From positions 2,108,001 through 2,172,000 of the forward strand of contig NZ_CP030771.1 in the NCBI RefSeq assembly GCF_006088715.1: a DNA stretch of 64,000 nucleotides, given 5' to 3'. The notes under the pieces are model-generated. The model did not search any database and had not been told where the DNA came from. It was given only the letters and a program-made list of their open reading frames with translations. This document shows positions 1-7,247 of the stretch, one piece after another. Each line of letters begins with the position of its first letter. Position 1 is the first letter of the stretch. The position numbers were made by a program, and so were the translations under genes. Source of the stretch: Streptomyces sp. YIM 121038. Lineage in GTDB: Bacteria; Actinomycetota; Actinomycetes; Streptomycetales; Streptomycetaceae.

Positions 1-39
1 CGGCGAACGCGGGGAGATCAGTTCGGGACCGTGTGCCAT
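1..39 (-). CDS. Probable TrmH/SpoU-family RNA methyltransferase, first 13 codons only
   Basis: Only the first 13 codons lie in the window; the gene continues to the left. The visible peptide is MAHGPELISPRSP, which resembles the N-terminus of Streptomyces TrmH-family RNA 2'-O-methyltransferases, and this family is expected downstream of rplT in the genus. A GGAAAG sequence lies seven bases before the ATG. It follows rplT past a strong terminator, so it probably has its own promoter. The identification rests on 13 residues and synteny, so it is tentative. Confidence 0.5.
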   Translation of the reverse strand, partial: MAHGPELISPRSP

Positions 40-87
40 CGAGTCGCTTTCCGGTGTACGGGGTCGGGAGGAGGAAGGGGCGAACGC

Positions 88-126
88 GACTGGACCCGCA
101 GGCTCAGAGCGCCTGCGGGTCCAGTC
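88..126 (-). terminator. Terminator of the infC-rpmI-rplT operon
   Basis: A perfect 16-bp inverted repeat (88-103 and 111-126) with a 7-base loop begins about 20 bases after the rplT stop codon. There is no clear U-tract, which is common for terminators in this genus. Confidence 0.75.
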
Positions 127-148
127 ACGGTTCGAGCTCAGTGCGACG

Positions 149-532
149 TCACGCGGCCTTGGGGGCGTTGACGTCCGAAGGCAGCGCCTTCTGGGCGACC
201 TCGACGAGCGCCGCGAAGGCGTTGGCGTCGTTGACGGCCAGCTCGGCCAGGATCTTGCGGTCCACCTCGATGTTGGCGGCCTTCAGACCCTGGATGAAGC
301 GGTTGTAGGTGATGCCGTTGGCGCGGGCAGCGGCGTTGATGCGCTGGATCCACAGCTGACGGAAGTCGCCCTTGCGCTTCTTGCGGTCGTTGTAGTTGTA
401 GACGAGGGAGTGGGTGACCTGCTCCTTCGCCTTGCGGTACAGACGCGACCGCTGGCCGCGGTAGCCGCTGGCCTGCTCGAGGATCGCCCGACGCTTCTTG
501 TGCGCGTTGACTGCGCGCTTGACGCGTGCCAC
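149..532 (-). CDS. rplT: 50S ribosomal protein L20
   Basis: L20 is a primary binder of 23S rRNA needed early in assembly of the large subunit. The product is 127 residues, slightly longer than the usual 115-120 because of an Ala-rich C-terminal tail ending DVNAPKAA. The basic N-terminus ([15 protein letters not shown]) and the internal [10 protein letters not shown] stretch are typical of L20. The GTG start is preceded by AAGGAG. It is the last gene of the infC-rpmI-rplT operon, 104 bases after rpmI. In other bacteria L20 represses this operon; that regulation is known for the family and is not shown here. Confidence 0.97.
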   Translation of the reverse strand: MARVKRAVNAHKKRRAILEQASGYRGQRSRLYRKAKEQVTHSLVYNYNDRKKRKGDFRQLWIQRINAAARANGITYNRFIQGLKAANIEVDRKILAELAVNDANAFAALVEVAQKALPSDVNAPKAA

Positions 533-610
533 TTGTTAACTCCTTGTAGCGGGGCCGTGGTGGTCGTCACACGGCCCGATTCGACTGATGTCCCGGTCCT
601 GGCGTCACGT

Positions 611-630
611 GACCCCCGTCACCGGGGGTC
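611..630 (-). other. Intercistronic hairpin between rpmI and rplT
   Basis: GACCCCCG (611-618) and CGGGGGTC (623-630) form an 8-bp stem with a TCAC loop directly after the rpmI stop codon. It could be an RNA-stability or processing element, or part of L20 feedback. No function can be read from sequence alone. Confidence 0.45.
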
Positions 631-636
631 GCGACG

Positions 637-831
637 TCACTTGCCGAGAAGCTTCTTGATCTTCTTGGCGTCGCCCGGGGCCATCTCGGCGTTGCCGGTG
701 AGGCGACGCGTCAGACGGGACGACTTGTGCTCGAGCAGGTGGCGCTTGCCGGCGCGCTCGCGGAGCACCTTGCCGGAGCCGGTGATCTTGAAGCGCTTGC
801 TGGCACCGCTGTGCGTCTTGTTCTTCGGCAT
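637..831 (-). CDS. rpmI: 50S ribosomal protein L35
   Basis: L35 is a small basic protein of the large ribosomal subunit. The 64-residue product starts [20 protein letters not shown], the classic L35 N-terminus, and ends in a Lys-rich tail (KKIKKLLGK). A GAGGAG ribosome-binding site precedes the ATG. It is the middle gene of the infC-rpmI-rplT operon. Its long gaps on both sides (105 and 104 bases) each contain a hairpin. Confidence 0.97.
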   Translation of the reverse strand: MPKNKTHSGASKRFKITGSGKVLRERAGKRHLLEHKSSRLTRRLTGNAEMAPGDAKKIKKLLGK

Positions 832-856
832 AGCGCCGTTCTCTCCTCGTCAGTGG

Positions 857-896
857 CGCTCCGATGCCCGGTCGCGAAACCGGGCATCCGGGAGCG
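857..896 (-). other. Intercistronic hairpin between infC and rpmI
   Basis: Nested inverted repeats (857-862 with 891-896, and ATGCCCGGT 864-872 with ACCGGGCAT 879-887) fold into one long stem in the gap between infC and rpmI. It may set differential expression of the cistrons; this is inferred from structure only. Confidence 0.45.
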
Positions 897-936
897 TCAT
901 GTGTTCGGTTGGCATCCCTGGACTCGCGTCCGGGGA

Positions 937-1596
937 TCAGGCCTCGGCGGGGGCCTCGGCCGGGGCCTCGGCGGGAGCCTCGGAAAGCTCGCCCTCGGCG
1001 GCGTTCTGCGACTTGCCGGGGTTGGCCTTCGCGTCCGCCTTGCGGGCCGCCTGGGCCTCACGGGCCTCGGCCATCGCCTCGGTCTTCTTCTTGTGCGGAC
1101 CGAGGACCATGATCATGTTGCGGCCGTCCTGCTTCGGGTTCGACTCGATGAACCCGAGGTCCTGGACGTCCTCGGCGAGGCGCTGCAGCAGTCGGTAGCC
1201 GAGCTCCGGCCGGGACTGCTCGCGACCACGGAACATGATCGTGATCTTGACCTTGTCGCCCTGCTTGAGGAACCGGACGACGTGACCCTTCTTGGTGTCG
1301 TAGTCGTGCGGGTCGATCTTCGGCCGGAGCTTCATCTCCTTGATGACCGTGTGCGCCTGGTTCTTGCGCGCTTCACGGGCCTTCATGGCCGACTCGTACT
1401 TGAACTTCCCGTAGTCCATGAGCTTGCACACGGGCGGACGGGCGTTCGCCGCGACCTCGACCAGGTCCAGGTCGTACTCCTGCGCAAGCTCCAGGGCCTT
1501 GGCAAGCGGGACAATCCCGACCTGCTCGCCGCTGGGACCGACAAGTCGCACCTCGGGAACGCGAATCCGGTCGTTGATGCGGGGCTCGGCGCTGAT
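937..1596 (-). CDS. infC: Translation initiation factor IF-3, probable ATC start
   Basis: IF-3 binds the 30S subunit, blocks 50S joining and proofreads the initiator tRNA and start codon. The family core is present: ISAEPRIN at the N-terminus, a linker, and the C-domain motifs [15 protein letters not shown] and GRNMIMVL. The C-terminus carries an Ala/Glu-Pro repeat tail ([10 protein letters not shown]) beyond the fold. No ATG, GTG or TTG lies where the protein family begins. The first plausible codon is ATC (1594-1596), with AGGAGG four bases upstream. IF-3 genes classically use a rare AUU/AUC start that IF-3 itself discriminates against, giving autoregulation. The reading frame stays open to a GTG at 1713, but that would add 39 residues unlike any IF-3 and would run through the leader terminator. 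The product is 219 residues from the ATC. Confidence 0.93.
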   Translation of the reverse strand: MSAEPRINDRIRVPEVRLVGPSGEQVGIVPLAKALELAQEYDLDLVEVAANARPPVCKLMDYGKFKYESAMKAREARKNQAHTVIKEMKLRPKIDPHDYDTKKGHVVRFLKQGDKVKITIMFRGREQSRPELGYRLLQRLAEDVQDLGFIESNPKQDGRNMIMVLGPHKKKTEAMAEAREAQAARKADAKANPGKSQNAAEGELSEAPAEAPAEAPAEA

Positions 1597-1600
1597 GGAT

Positions 1601-1606
1601 CCTCCT
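1601..1606 (-). promoter_or_regulatory. Ribosome-binding site that points to the ATC start of infC
   Basis: A perfect AGGAGG on the minus strand lies four bases before the ATC codon at 1594-1596. It is the strongest such site in the leader and has no ATG, GTG or TTG at a usable distance. Confidence 0.65.
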
Positions 1607-1677
1607 CGGTAGCACCACGCGACGGTCTGGCGGACAGCCGCGTAACGTCTGTTTTCTCGACCAACCCGCCGGAGGCA

Positions 1678-1734
1678 CAAAAAATGCCCCGGCTGATCAC
1701 AGCGGGGCTCCACACAACTACCGGAGCACCTCCG
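1678..1734 (-). promoter_or_regulatory. Probable transcription attenuator in the infC leader
   Basis: On the minus strand a GC-rich stem (1686-1708, GCCCCG paired with CGGGGC plus an inner CTG/CAG) is followed at once by ATTTTTT (1679-1685). That is a textbook intrinsic terminator, about 80 bases before the infC start. Just upstream lies a second hairpin (CGGAG-loop-CTCCG, 1722-1734) whose 3' arm could pair with bases near the terminator stem. Long U-tracts are rare in this genome. In low-GC Gram-positives the same operon is controlled by L20-dependent leader attenuation; whether this leader uses L20, IF-3 or something else is unknown. Confidence 0.6.
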
Positions 1735-1937
1735 TGGTGATCACGGGGCGCATCGGGCGGGCCTGCACGCTCGGTGCGGTCCGCCTGACCGGTGACCCGC
1801 CGCTCGGGGAGCGGCCAGGTGGGAGTTCGGAGCCTCCACTTGTGGGCCGGATCCCTCGTCGTACGTGGGCGTCCGGCCGGTCGTCACCCAAGGTTAGCAG
1901 CTCCCGGGGGGTGGGGCTAACGGCTCGCGGGCGGCTC

Positions 1938-1943
1938 TAGGGT
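1938..1943 (+). promoter_or_regulatory. -10 element for a leaderless DUF1844 transcript
   Basis: TAGGGT ends seven bases before the ATG at 1951, so transcription should begin at or next to the start codon. No ribosome-binding site is visible, which fits a leaderless mRNA. No clear -35 is seen. Confidence 0.5.
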
Positions 1944-1950
1944 GTGGGAC

Positions 1951-2340
1951 ATGAGTGACACAAGCCCCACGCCATCGCCGACCCCTTCGGCCGCCTCCGC
2001 CGAGAGCCCCGACTTCGACGCCATGACCCGCGACATCGCGGACGTGCCCGCGGTCGAGGTGATCACGACGGTCGCGGTGCACCTGATGAGCGCGGCGGCG
2101 GTGAACCTGGGCCTGGCCGAGGAGGGCGAGACCCACAAGGACCTGGACGAGGCCCGCAAGCTCATCCAGGCCCTGGCCGGTCTGCTGGACGCGAGCGCGA
2201 CGGAGGTCAGCTCCTTCCACGCGGCCCCGCTGCGGGACGGCCTGAAGTCGCTGCAGCTGGCGTTCCGCGAGTCCTCCGTGGTGCCGGACGCGCCGGGGCA
2301 GGGTCCTGGCGAGAAGTACACGGGTCCGGTGTTCGGCTAG
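1951..2340 (+). CDS. DUF1844 domain-containing protein
   Basis: A 129-residue protein of unknown function. After a Ser/Pro/Thr-rich N-terminus it carries the DUF1844 signature (VHLMSAAAVNLGLAEEG, then an acidic helix with DLDEARKLIQALAGLLDA). The family is widespread in actinobacteria next to infC. No signal peptide or membrane segment is visible, so it is probably cytoplasmic. The ATG at 1951 is preferred over an in-frame GTG at 1942 because the -10 element sits just upstream. It converges on the SseB gene with only three bases between stop codons. Confidence 0.85.
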   Translation: MSDTSPTPSPTPSAASAESPDFDAMTRDIADVPAVEVITTVAVHLMSAAAVNLGLAEEGETHKDLDEARKLIQALAGLLDASATEVSSFHAAPLRDGLKSLQLAFRESSVVPDAPGQGPGEKYTGPVFG

Positions 2341-2343
2341 CCG

Positions 2344-3072
2344 TCAGCGTACGTAGAGGGGCTCGCCCGGTGGCGTCGCCTCGGCCGGCAGCAGTGCCAG
2401 GTCGAGGCCGCGCACCAGGCGGGCCCTCAGTGTTTCGTCGGCGGCGAGGGCCCCGGCCAGGCGCCGGGCGGTCTCGGCCGGGGCGGCGCCCGGGGCGAGG
2501 ACCAGGGCGAGGGTGCCGTCGGCCGTGCCCGGGCCGAGGTGGGCGCGGAGCACGGCGGGCTCGGCCGCGACCGCGGTGCGGACGGCCTCGCGCACGGCCG
2601 GGTCGGTGAGCGCGTCGGCGCTGTGGCGGCCCTCGGCGAGGGCGATGAGCGCGGCGCGGTTCAGCTCGTAGGGGACGGGGCCCGCGAGGTCGAGGACGAT
2701 CGTGTCGGCCTTCTCGTGGGCGGCCGCCCGCAGGGCCTGGTGCAGCGGTACGGCGACGGGGCGGGCTCCCGGGTCCCACAGGGCGAGGGCCTCGGTGGAG
2801 GTGAAGGCGGGCAGGGCGGTGCGCTTGCCCGCCTTGAGCGTGGGCACCGCCATGTCGCTCGTCTTCTCCCGGCGCAGGCCGTTCTCGTCCTCCTCGACCT
2901 CGCCGAGCACGGCCACGACGGGCACGAGGAGCCTGGCGTTCGCCAGGGCCTTCAGGACCGGGCCGTGGGCGGTTCGGTCCTGGGACCACGCCTCCAGGGC
3001 CGCGCGCAGCTCCGGAGCCGCGGAGCCGTCGTCGTCGGAGAAGCCGGGGTCGGGGATGTTCTTTGTCTGCAC
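2344..3072 (-). CDS. SseB family protein
   Basis: A 242-residue protein with an SseB N-terminal-type domain (about residues 20-130: ALEAWSQDRTAHGPVLKAL, then VPVVAVLGE and a mixed region ending PVAVPLHQAL). A second half (about 130-242) repeats an alpha/beta pattern. SseB-like proteins are poorly characterised in actinobacteria and no enzymatic residue can be assigned. No signal peptide is seen. Its downstream neighbour is the convergent DUF1844 gene. The mycosin gene lies upstream, past a short hairpin, so it is probably not in the mycosin operon. Confidence 0.75.
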   Translation of the reverse strand: MQTKNIPDPGFSDDDGSAAPELRAALEAWSQDRTAHGPVLKALANARLLVPVVAVLGEVEEDENGLRREKTSDMAVPTLKAGKRTALPAFTSTEALALWDPGARPVAVPLHQALRAAAHEKADTIVLDLAGPVPYELNRAALIALAEGRHSADALTDPAVREAVRTAVAAEPAVLRAHLGPGTADGTLALVLAPGAAPAETARRLAGALAADETLRARLVRGLDLALLPAEATPPGEPLYVR

Positions 3073-3086
3073 GCCGTCGACACTAG

Positions 3087-3105
3087 CCCGCCGCTTCGCG
3101 GCGGG
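3087..3105 (-). terminator. Short hairpin between mycosin and SseB genes
   Basis: CCCGCCGC (3087-3094) and GCGGCGGG (3098-3105) form an 8-bp stem with a 3-base loop, 60 bases after the mycosin stop. No U-tract is present, so termination here is plausible but weakly supported. Confidence 0.4.
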
Positions 3106-3164
3106 AGTCGCCCACCCACCCGCCCGTTCCCCGGCACCGCGAGGCGCGGCCCGGGAAGCGCTGC

Positions 3165-4415
3165 TCAGCGGCGGCGCGGGCGCCCTCGCCAGAGGTACGC
3201 GGCCGCCGCGAGCAGGGCCACGCCAGCGGCTCCGGCCACGGGGCCCAGCCAGCCCGAGGACGCGCCGTCGTCCGGCTCCTCGTCGGGGCCCGGTCCGAAG
3301 TACTTCTTGGCGTACGTCCCGCCGTGGGCCCTGGTCCGCAGGGAGTCCGGCTTCAGTCCGGCGGCGCGGCCGAGGGCGGCCACGGGGTCGATGAGGCCGA
3401 AGCCGCGGGAGTCGTCGCGGCCGCCCGCGGGGGCGTCCTGGGCGGTGTCCTGGAGGAGCCGCTTGACCTGCGCCGGGGAGAGGCCGGGCCGGGCGGCCCG
3501 GATCAGGGCGACGGCGCCGGAGACGAAGGCGGAGGCGGCGCTGGTGCCCCAGCCCTCGTAGTACTTGCGGTCGGGGTCGGCGATGACGATGTCGTCGCCG
3601 GGGGCGCTGACGGTGGCGTACCAGCGGCGGGTGGAGAAGGAGGCCCGCGCCCCGTTCTCGTCGACGGCCGTCGCGACGATCACGCCCGGGTAGGCGGCGG
3701 GGTAGGAGACGTGGTCGCCGCGCTCGCCGCCGTTGCCCGCCGACGCGACGACGACGGCGCCCTTCTTGAGGGCGTACTGGACGGCGGCGTCCTCGCTGGG
3801 CTCGGGGTGGGCGGACTTGGAGTCGTCGCCGAGGGAGAGGTTGATGACGTCGGCGCCGTGGTCGGCGGCCCAGCGGATGCCTTCGGCGAGGGCGTTGCCG
3901 CGGGACTGGCGTGCCTTCCTGCGGGCCGGGTCGCCGTCCTCCAGGATCACGCGCACCGGCAGGATCCGGGCGCCGGGGGCGATGCCGAGCACGCCGTCGC
4001 CGCGGCCCTCGCCGTGGCCGTGCCCGGCGATGATCCCGGCCATGGCGGTGCCGTGCCGGGCCCAGGTCCGGTCGCCGCGCCGGGCGCCGAAGCCCACCAT
4101 GTCCCTGCCGGGCAGGACGCTGCCCCTGAGGTCGGGGTGGGAGCCGTCGACCCCGGTGTCGAGGACGGCCACGGTGACGCCCTCACCCTTGGTGGTGCGC
4201 CAGGCCTGACCGGTGCCCATGGCGTCGAGGGCCCACTGCTGGGCGCGGATCCCGTCGTCGGCGCGGGCGGGGGCGGCGGGCAGCAGCGCGAGGGCTCCGG
4301 CGAGGGCGGCGGCGGCCGGCGCGTGCCACCGCGTCGGCCGCTCCCGGCCCGGCGTGTCCTGGGGGCTCACGGTGCCTTGCGGGCCCGGGGTGCCCTGCGG
4401 GTTCGGCGTGCTCAT
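3165..4415 (-). CDS. mycP: Type VII secretion-associated serine protease (mycosin, S8 family)
   Basis: Mycosins are membrane-anchored subtilisin-like proteases that sit outside the membrane at type VII (ESX) secretion systems. The 416-residue product has a signal segment (about 31-51), the catalytic triad D86 (VAVLDTGVD), H121 (RHGTAMAG) and S292 (GTSAASAF), the oxyanion Asn in ASAGNGG (N228), and a C-terminal membrane helix (388-408) followed by basic residues. The ATG at 4415 overlaps the upstream stop codon (TGATG), giving translational coupling. An open extension further upstream is only the neighbour's coding sequence in another frame. No esx, eccC or eccD gene lies nearby, so this is an orphan mycosin. 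The GTSAAS serine motif departs slightly from the usual GTSFAAP. Confidence 0.9.
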   Translation of the reverse strand: MSTPNPQGTPGPQGTVSPQDTPGRERPTRWHAPAAAALAGALALLPAAPARADDGIRAQQWALDAMGTGQAWRTTKGEGVTVAVLDTGVDGSHPDLRGSVLPGRDMVGFGARRGDRTWARHGTAMAGIIAGHGHGEGRGDGVLGIAPGARILPVRVILEDGDPARRKARQSRGNALAEGIRWAADHGADVINLSLGDDSKSAHPEPSEDAAVQYALKKGAVVVASAGNGGERGDHVSYPAAYPGVIVATAVDENGARASFSTRRWYATVSAPGDDIVIADPDRKYYEGWGTSAASAFVSGAVALIRAARPGLSPAQVKRLLQDTAQDAPAGGRDDSRGFGLIDPVAALGRAAGLKPDSLRTRAHGGTYAKKYFGPGPDEEPDDGASSGWLGPVAGAAGVALLAAAAYLWRGRPRRR

Positions 4416-5845
4416 CAGGAGTTCTCCGGGGCCGCGGTGGCGGTCTTGCGCAGGCTGCGCTCGACGCGGTCGGCGATGCCCTTGGCGTCGTGGCCGAGTC
4501 CCGCCTGGGCGGGGGCGGAGGCGGCGCCCGCCTTCATGGCGTCGGCGGCGGGTTCGGGCTCGGTGACGGCACGGCCGTCGGCGAACCCGGAGACGGCGTA
4601 GGCGACGACGGGCGCGTCGGGCAGGACCGACAGGGTCCAGGTGGCCCGCTGCGCGTCCCCGAAGGACGCGGCGGGGGTGCCCGGAGCGGCGTACGCGCGG
4701 GGCATCAGATCGGTGCGCCGGTCCAGGCCCTCCTGCCCGAAGCGGGTGCGCAGCGCGTGCATGGCGTCGGCGTCCGCCGTGGTGAACAGCAGGCCCACGG
4801 TGGTGAGGTGGCTCTTGGTGGCGTCGGTGTAGGTGGCGCGCAGCAGGCGCTGGCAGCCCACGGGGGCGAGCGCCTTGCGCAGCAGCGGGTCGAAGGCCTT
4901 GGCGCAGCCGCTGTCGGGGGCGACGGCCACGCGGTTCCAGACCCGGTCGGCGCCGCCGGGGCCCGCGCCCCCGCCCTTGATGGCGGGCGGGAACAGGGCG
5001 TCGACGGGCAGGCTGTGCCACAGCGCCCCCGCGGTGGCGTAGGCGGAGCGGGAGCTGCCCGCCGCGTCGGACTCGCCGGTCAGCCAACTCCCGGTCACCG
5101 CACCGCCGATGAGCCCCAGCCCGAGGACGGCACAGGCCGCGGCGGCGGCCGCGCGGGGCCGCCGCCAGGCCGCGACGGGGCGCGGCCGGGCGGTGGTGTC
5201 GTCGTACAGCGCGGGCCGCGCGAAGAACACGAACGGCCGGTGCGCGGCGGGACGCGGCGGGTGCGCCGGGGCGGCGGGCGGCGCGTCCGGGAGGCGGGCG
5301 GAGGCGGGCGGGGGCGGGGCGTCCTCGACGCCGGGCGCGGAGGGGGACACGGGGCCTGCGGTGGCGCGGCTCGGCCCGGCGGGACCCTCGTCGCCCGCTT
5401 CGCCCGTCCCGGAACCCGTCCCGACATCCGTGCCGGTGCCCACCTCGGCCGCCTCCGCCTCGACGGCCGCGACCCGGTCGCGCGCGGCCCTGTCAGGCGC
5501 CGCCCGGTCGAAGGGCGCGAGCAAGTCCGCCACCGCGGCCTCGTGTTCGGGCGGGAGCGAGGGAGCGAAGGGGGGCGTGAGGGCGTCCGGGGACTGGCGC
5601 GGGGGGACTACCGCAGGGGGGCGTGCGTCGGGGAAACGGGCGCTCGCCGGGGGCGGGGGCGGCTCCGCCGTGGCACGGGGTGCAGCTGGGGCGGAGGCCG
5701 GGGCCGGAGCGGACACCGGGGCCGAAGCGGACGCCGGGGGGGCGGGCTCGCCGGGAGTGGGTGGGGCGCTGTCGGGCTCGGTCGGCAGCCGTGGTGGCGT
5801 ACCGGAACGTGGGGGGACGGGGGGCCGTCGCGCCTCCGTGCTCAT
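4415..5845 (-). CDS. Pro/Ala-rich single-pass membrane protein coupled to mycosin
   Basis: This 476-residue protein is not recognised as a named family. Residues 1-205 are a disordered cytoplasmic region rich in Pro, Ala, Ser and Glu, containing two copies of a PPPPASAR motif (about residues 64-70 and 178-184). One membrane helix follows (about 232-253). The C-terminal 220 residues form a folded, presumably extracytoplasmic domain with two cysteines (SGCAKAF and PVGCQRLL) that could form a disulfide. The stop codon overlaps the mycosin start, so the two are probably made together and may interact. The layout (disordered tail, one helix, external domain) suits a scaffold or regulator of the protease; this is inference. 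Confidence 0.75.
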   Translation of the reverse strand: MSTEARRPPVPPRSGTPPRLPTEPDSAPPTPGEPAPPASASAPVSAPAPASAPAAPRATAEPPPPPASARFPDARPPAVVPPRQSPDALTPPFAPSLPPEHEAAVADLLAPFDRAAPDRAARDRVAAVEAEAAEVGTGTDVGTGSGTGEAGDEGPAGPSRATAGPVSPSAPGVEDAPPPPASARLPDAPPAAPAHPPRPAAHRPFVFFARPALYDDTTARPRPVAAWRRPRAAAAAACAVLGLGLIGGAVTGSWLTGESDAAGSSRSAYATAGALWHSLPVDALFPPAIKGGGAGPGGADRVWNRVAVAPDSGCAKAFDPLLRKALAPVGCQRLLRATYTDATKSHLTTVGLLFTTADADAMHALRTRFGQEGLDRRTDLMPRAYAAPGTPAASFGDAQRATWTLSVLPDAPVVAYAVSGFADGRAVTEPEPAADAMKAGAASAPAQAGLGHDAKGIADRVERSLRKTATAAPENS

Positions 5846-5996
5846 GCACCCCCCGTTCCGTCGCGTCGCGCGCTCCCTGCGTGCGCGTCACTTTACGGGT
5901 TGACATGAGCCCCACGGGAACCCAGTCCAGGCCACCGGGTGATCTGCCCGGAACGTCCCCCTACCCTCGGGTAGCCGTGTCTGGCAGGCTGCGCCC

Positions 5997-7223
5997 ATGA
6001 CAGGCGGAGCCGCTGACTTCACCGGAGACAGGACCGCGGACCGGGCCCGTTACGACCGGGCCACGGCACATCTCGACGCGCCGCTCGCGCTCGTCGACCT
6101 GACCGCGTTCGACGCCAACGCCGACGACTTGACGCGCCGGGCGGGCGGGAAGCCCGTCCGGGTCGCGAGCAAGTCGGTGCGGTGCCGGGCCCTGCTGGAA
6201 CGGGTCCTCGCTCGGGACGGGTTCGCGGGGATCATGTCGTTCACGCTCGCGGAGTCGCTGTGGCTGGCGCGCTCCGGCTTCGACGACGTCCTGCTCGCGT
6301 ACCCCTCGGCGGACCGTGCCGCCTTCGCCGAGCTCGCGGCCGACCCGAAACTGGCGGCGGCCGTGACGGTGATGGTCGACGACCCGGCGCAGCTGCGGCT
6401 GATCGAGGAGGCGCGCGGCGACGGGCGCGAAGTGGTGCGCGTGTGCCTGGAGTTGGACACCTCCCTGCGGCTGCTCGGCGGGCGGGTGCGGATCGGCACG
6501 CAGCGCTCCCCGCTGCACGAGCCCACCCAGGTCGCCGCCCTCGCCCGGGCGATCGCGCGCAGGCCGGGCTTCCGGCTCGTCGGCGTCATGGCGTACGAGG
6601 GGCACGTCGCGGGGGTCGGGGACGCCGTCGCGGGGCACCCCGCCAAGTCCCGGGCGGTGCGGCTCATGCAGTCGGCCGCGCGCCGGGAGCTGGCGGACCG
6701 GCGCGCGGCGACGATCCGGGCGGTGCGGGACGCCGTGCCCGACCTGGAGTTCGTGAACGGCGGCGGCACCGGCAGCGTGCAGCACACGGCGGCCGAGGAC
6801 GTGGTCACGGAGGTGGCGGCCGGATCGGGCCTGTACGTGCCGCGTCTGTTCGACAACTACACGTCGTTCAGCGGGCGTCCGGCGGCCCTCTTCGCCCAGC
6901 CGGTCGTCCGCAGGCCGGGCCGGGGCGTGGTGACGGTGCTCGGCGGCGGCTATCCGGCGTCGGGGGTCGCCGGCGCGGACCGGTCGCCGGTGCCGTATCT
7001 GCCCCAGGGTCTGCGCTACACCGTCCAGGAGGGCGCGGGCGAGGTGCAGACGCCGCTGCTCGGGTCCGCCGCGGACGATCTGCGGATCGGTGACAAGGTG
7101 TGGTTCCGGCACGCCAAGGCCGGTGAGCTGTGCGAGCGGTTCGCGGAGCTGCACCTGGTCGTGGGCGACCGGGTGACGGAGACGGTGCCGACGTACCGGG
7201 GCGAGGGCCACACCTTCCTGTGA
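5997..7223 (+). CDS. PLP-dependent amino acid deaminase/aldolase (alanine racemase-like fold)
   Basis: The 408-residue product belongs to the fold-type III PLP group that includes D-threonine aldolase and D-serine dehydratase. The N-terminal barrel carries the likely Schiff-base lysine K59 (VRVASKSVR). A glycine-rich phosphate-binding region follows (EFVNGGGTGSV) and a C-terminal beta domain ends with a FRHAKAGE segment where relatives bind metal. Substrate specificity cannot be read from sequence; D-threonine or another D-amino acid is most likely. The ATG at 5997 has no clear ribosome-binding site. It stands alone on the plus strand between the mycosin pair and a convergent DUF2510 gene. 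Confidence 0.8.
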   Translation: MTGGAADFTGDRTADRARYDRATAHLDAPLALVDLTAFDANADDLTRRAGGKPVRVASKSVRCRALLERVLARDGFAGIMSFTLAESLWLARSGFDDVLLAYPSADRAAFAELAADPKLAAAVTVMVDDPAQLRLIEEARGDGREVVRVCLELDTSLRLLGGRVRIGTQRSPLHEPTQVAALARAIARRPGFRLVGVMAYEGHVAGVGDAVAGHPAKSRAVRLMQSAARRELADRRAATIRAVRDAVPDLEFVNGGGTGSVQHTAAEDVVTEVAAGSGLYVPRLFDNYTSFSGRPAALFAQPVVRRPGRGVVTVLGGGYPASGVAGADRSPVPYLPQGLRYTVQEGAGEVQTPLLGSAADDLRIGDKVWFRHAKAGELCERFAELHLVVGDRVTETVPTYRGEGHTFL

Positions 7224-7247
7224 AGCCGTGCCGCGGTGCGGCCCGGG

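Noticed and set aside
4418..5087. In-frame upstream extension of the mycosin gene to 640 residues
   Set aside because: The extra residues are Arg/Pro-rich, unlike any mycosin, and lie on top of the coupled membrane protein gene in another frame. The TGATG overlap marks the real start at 4415.
3165..5845. Part of a complete ESX type VII secretion locus
   Set aside because: No WXG100, EccB, EccC, EccD or EccE gene is present anywhere in the window.
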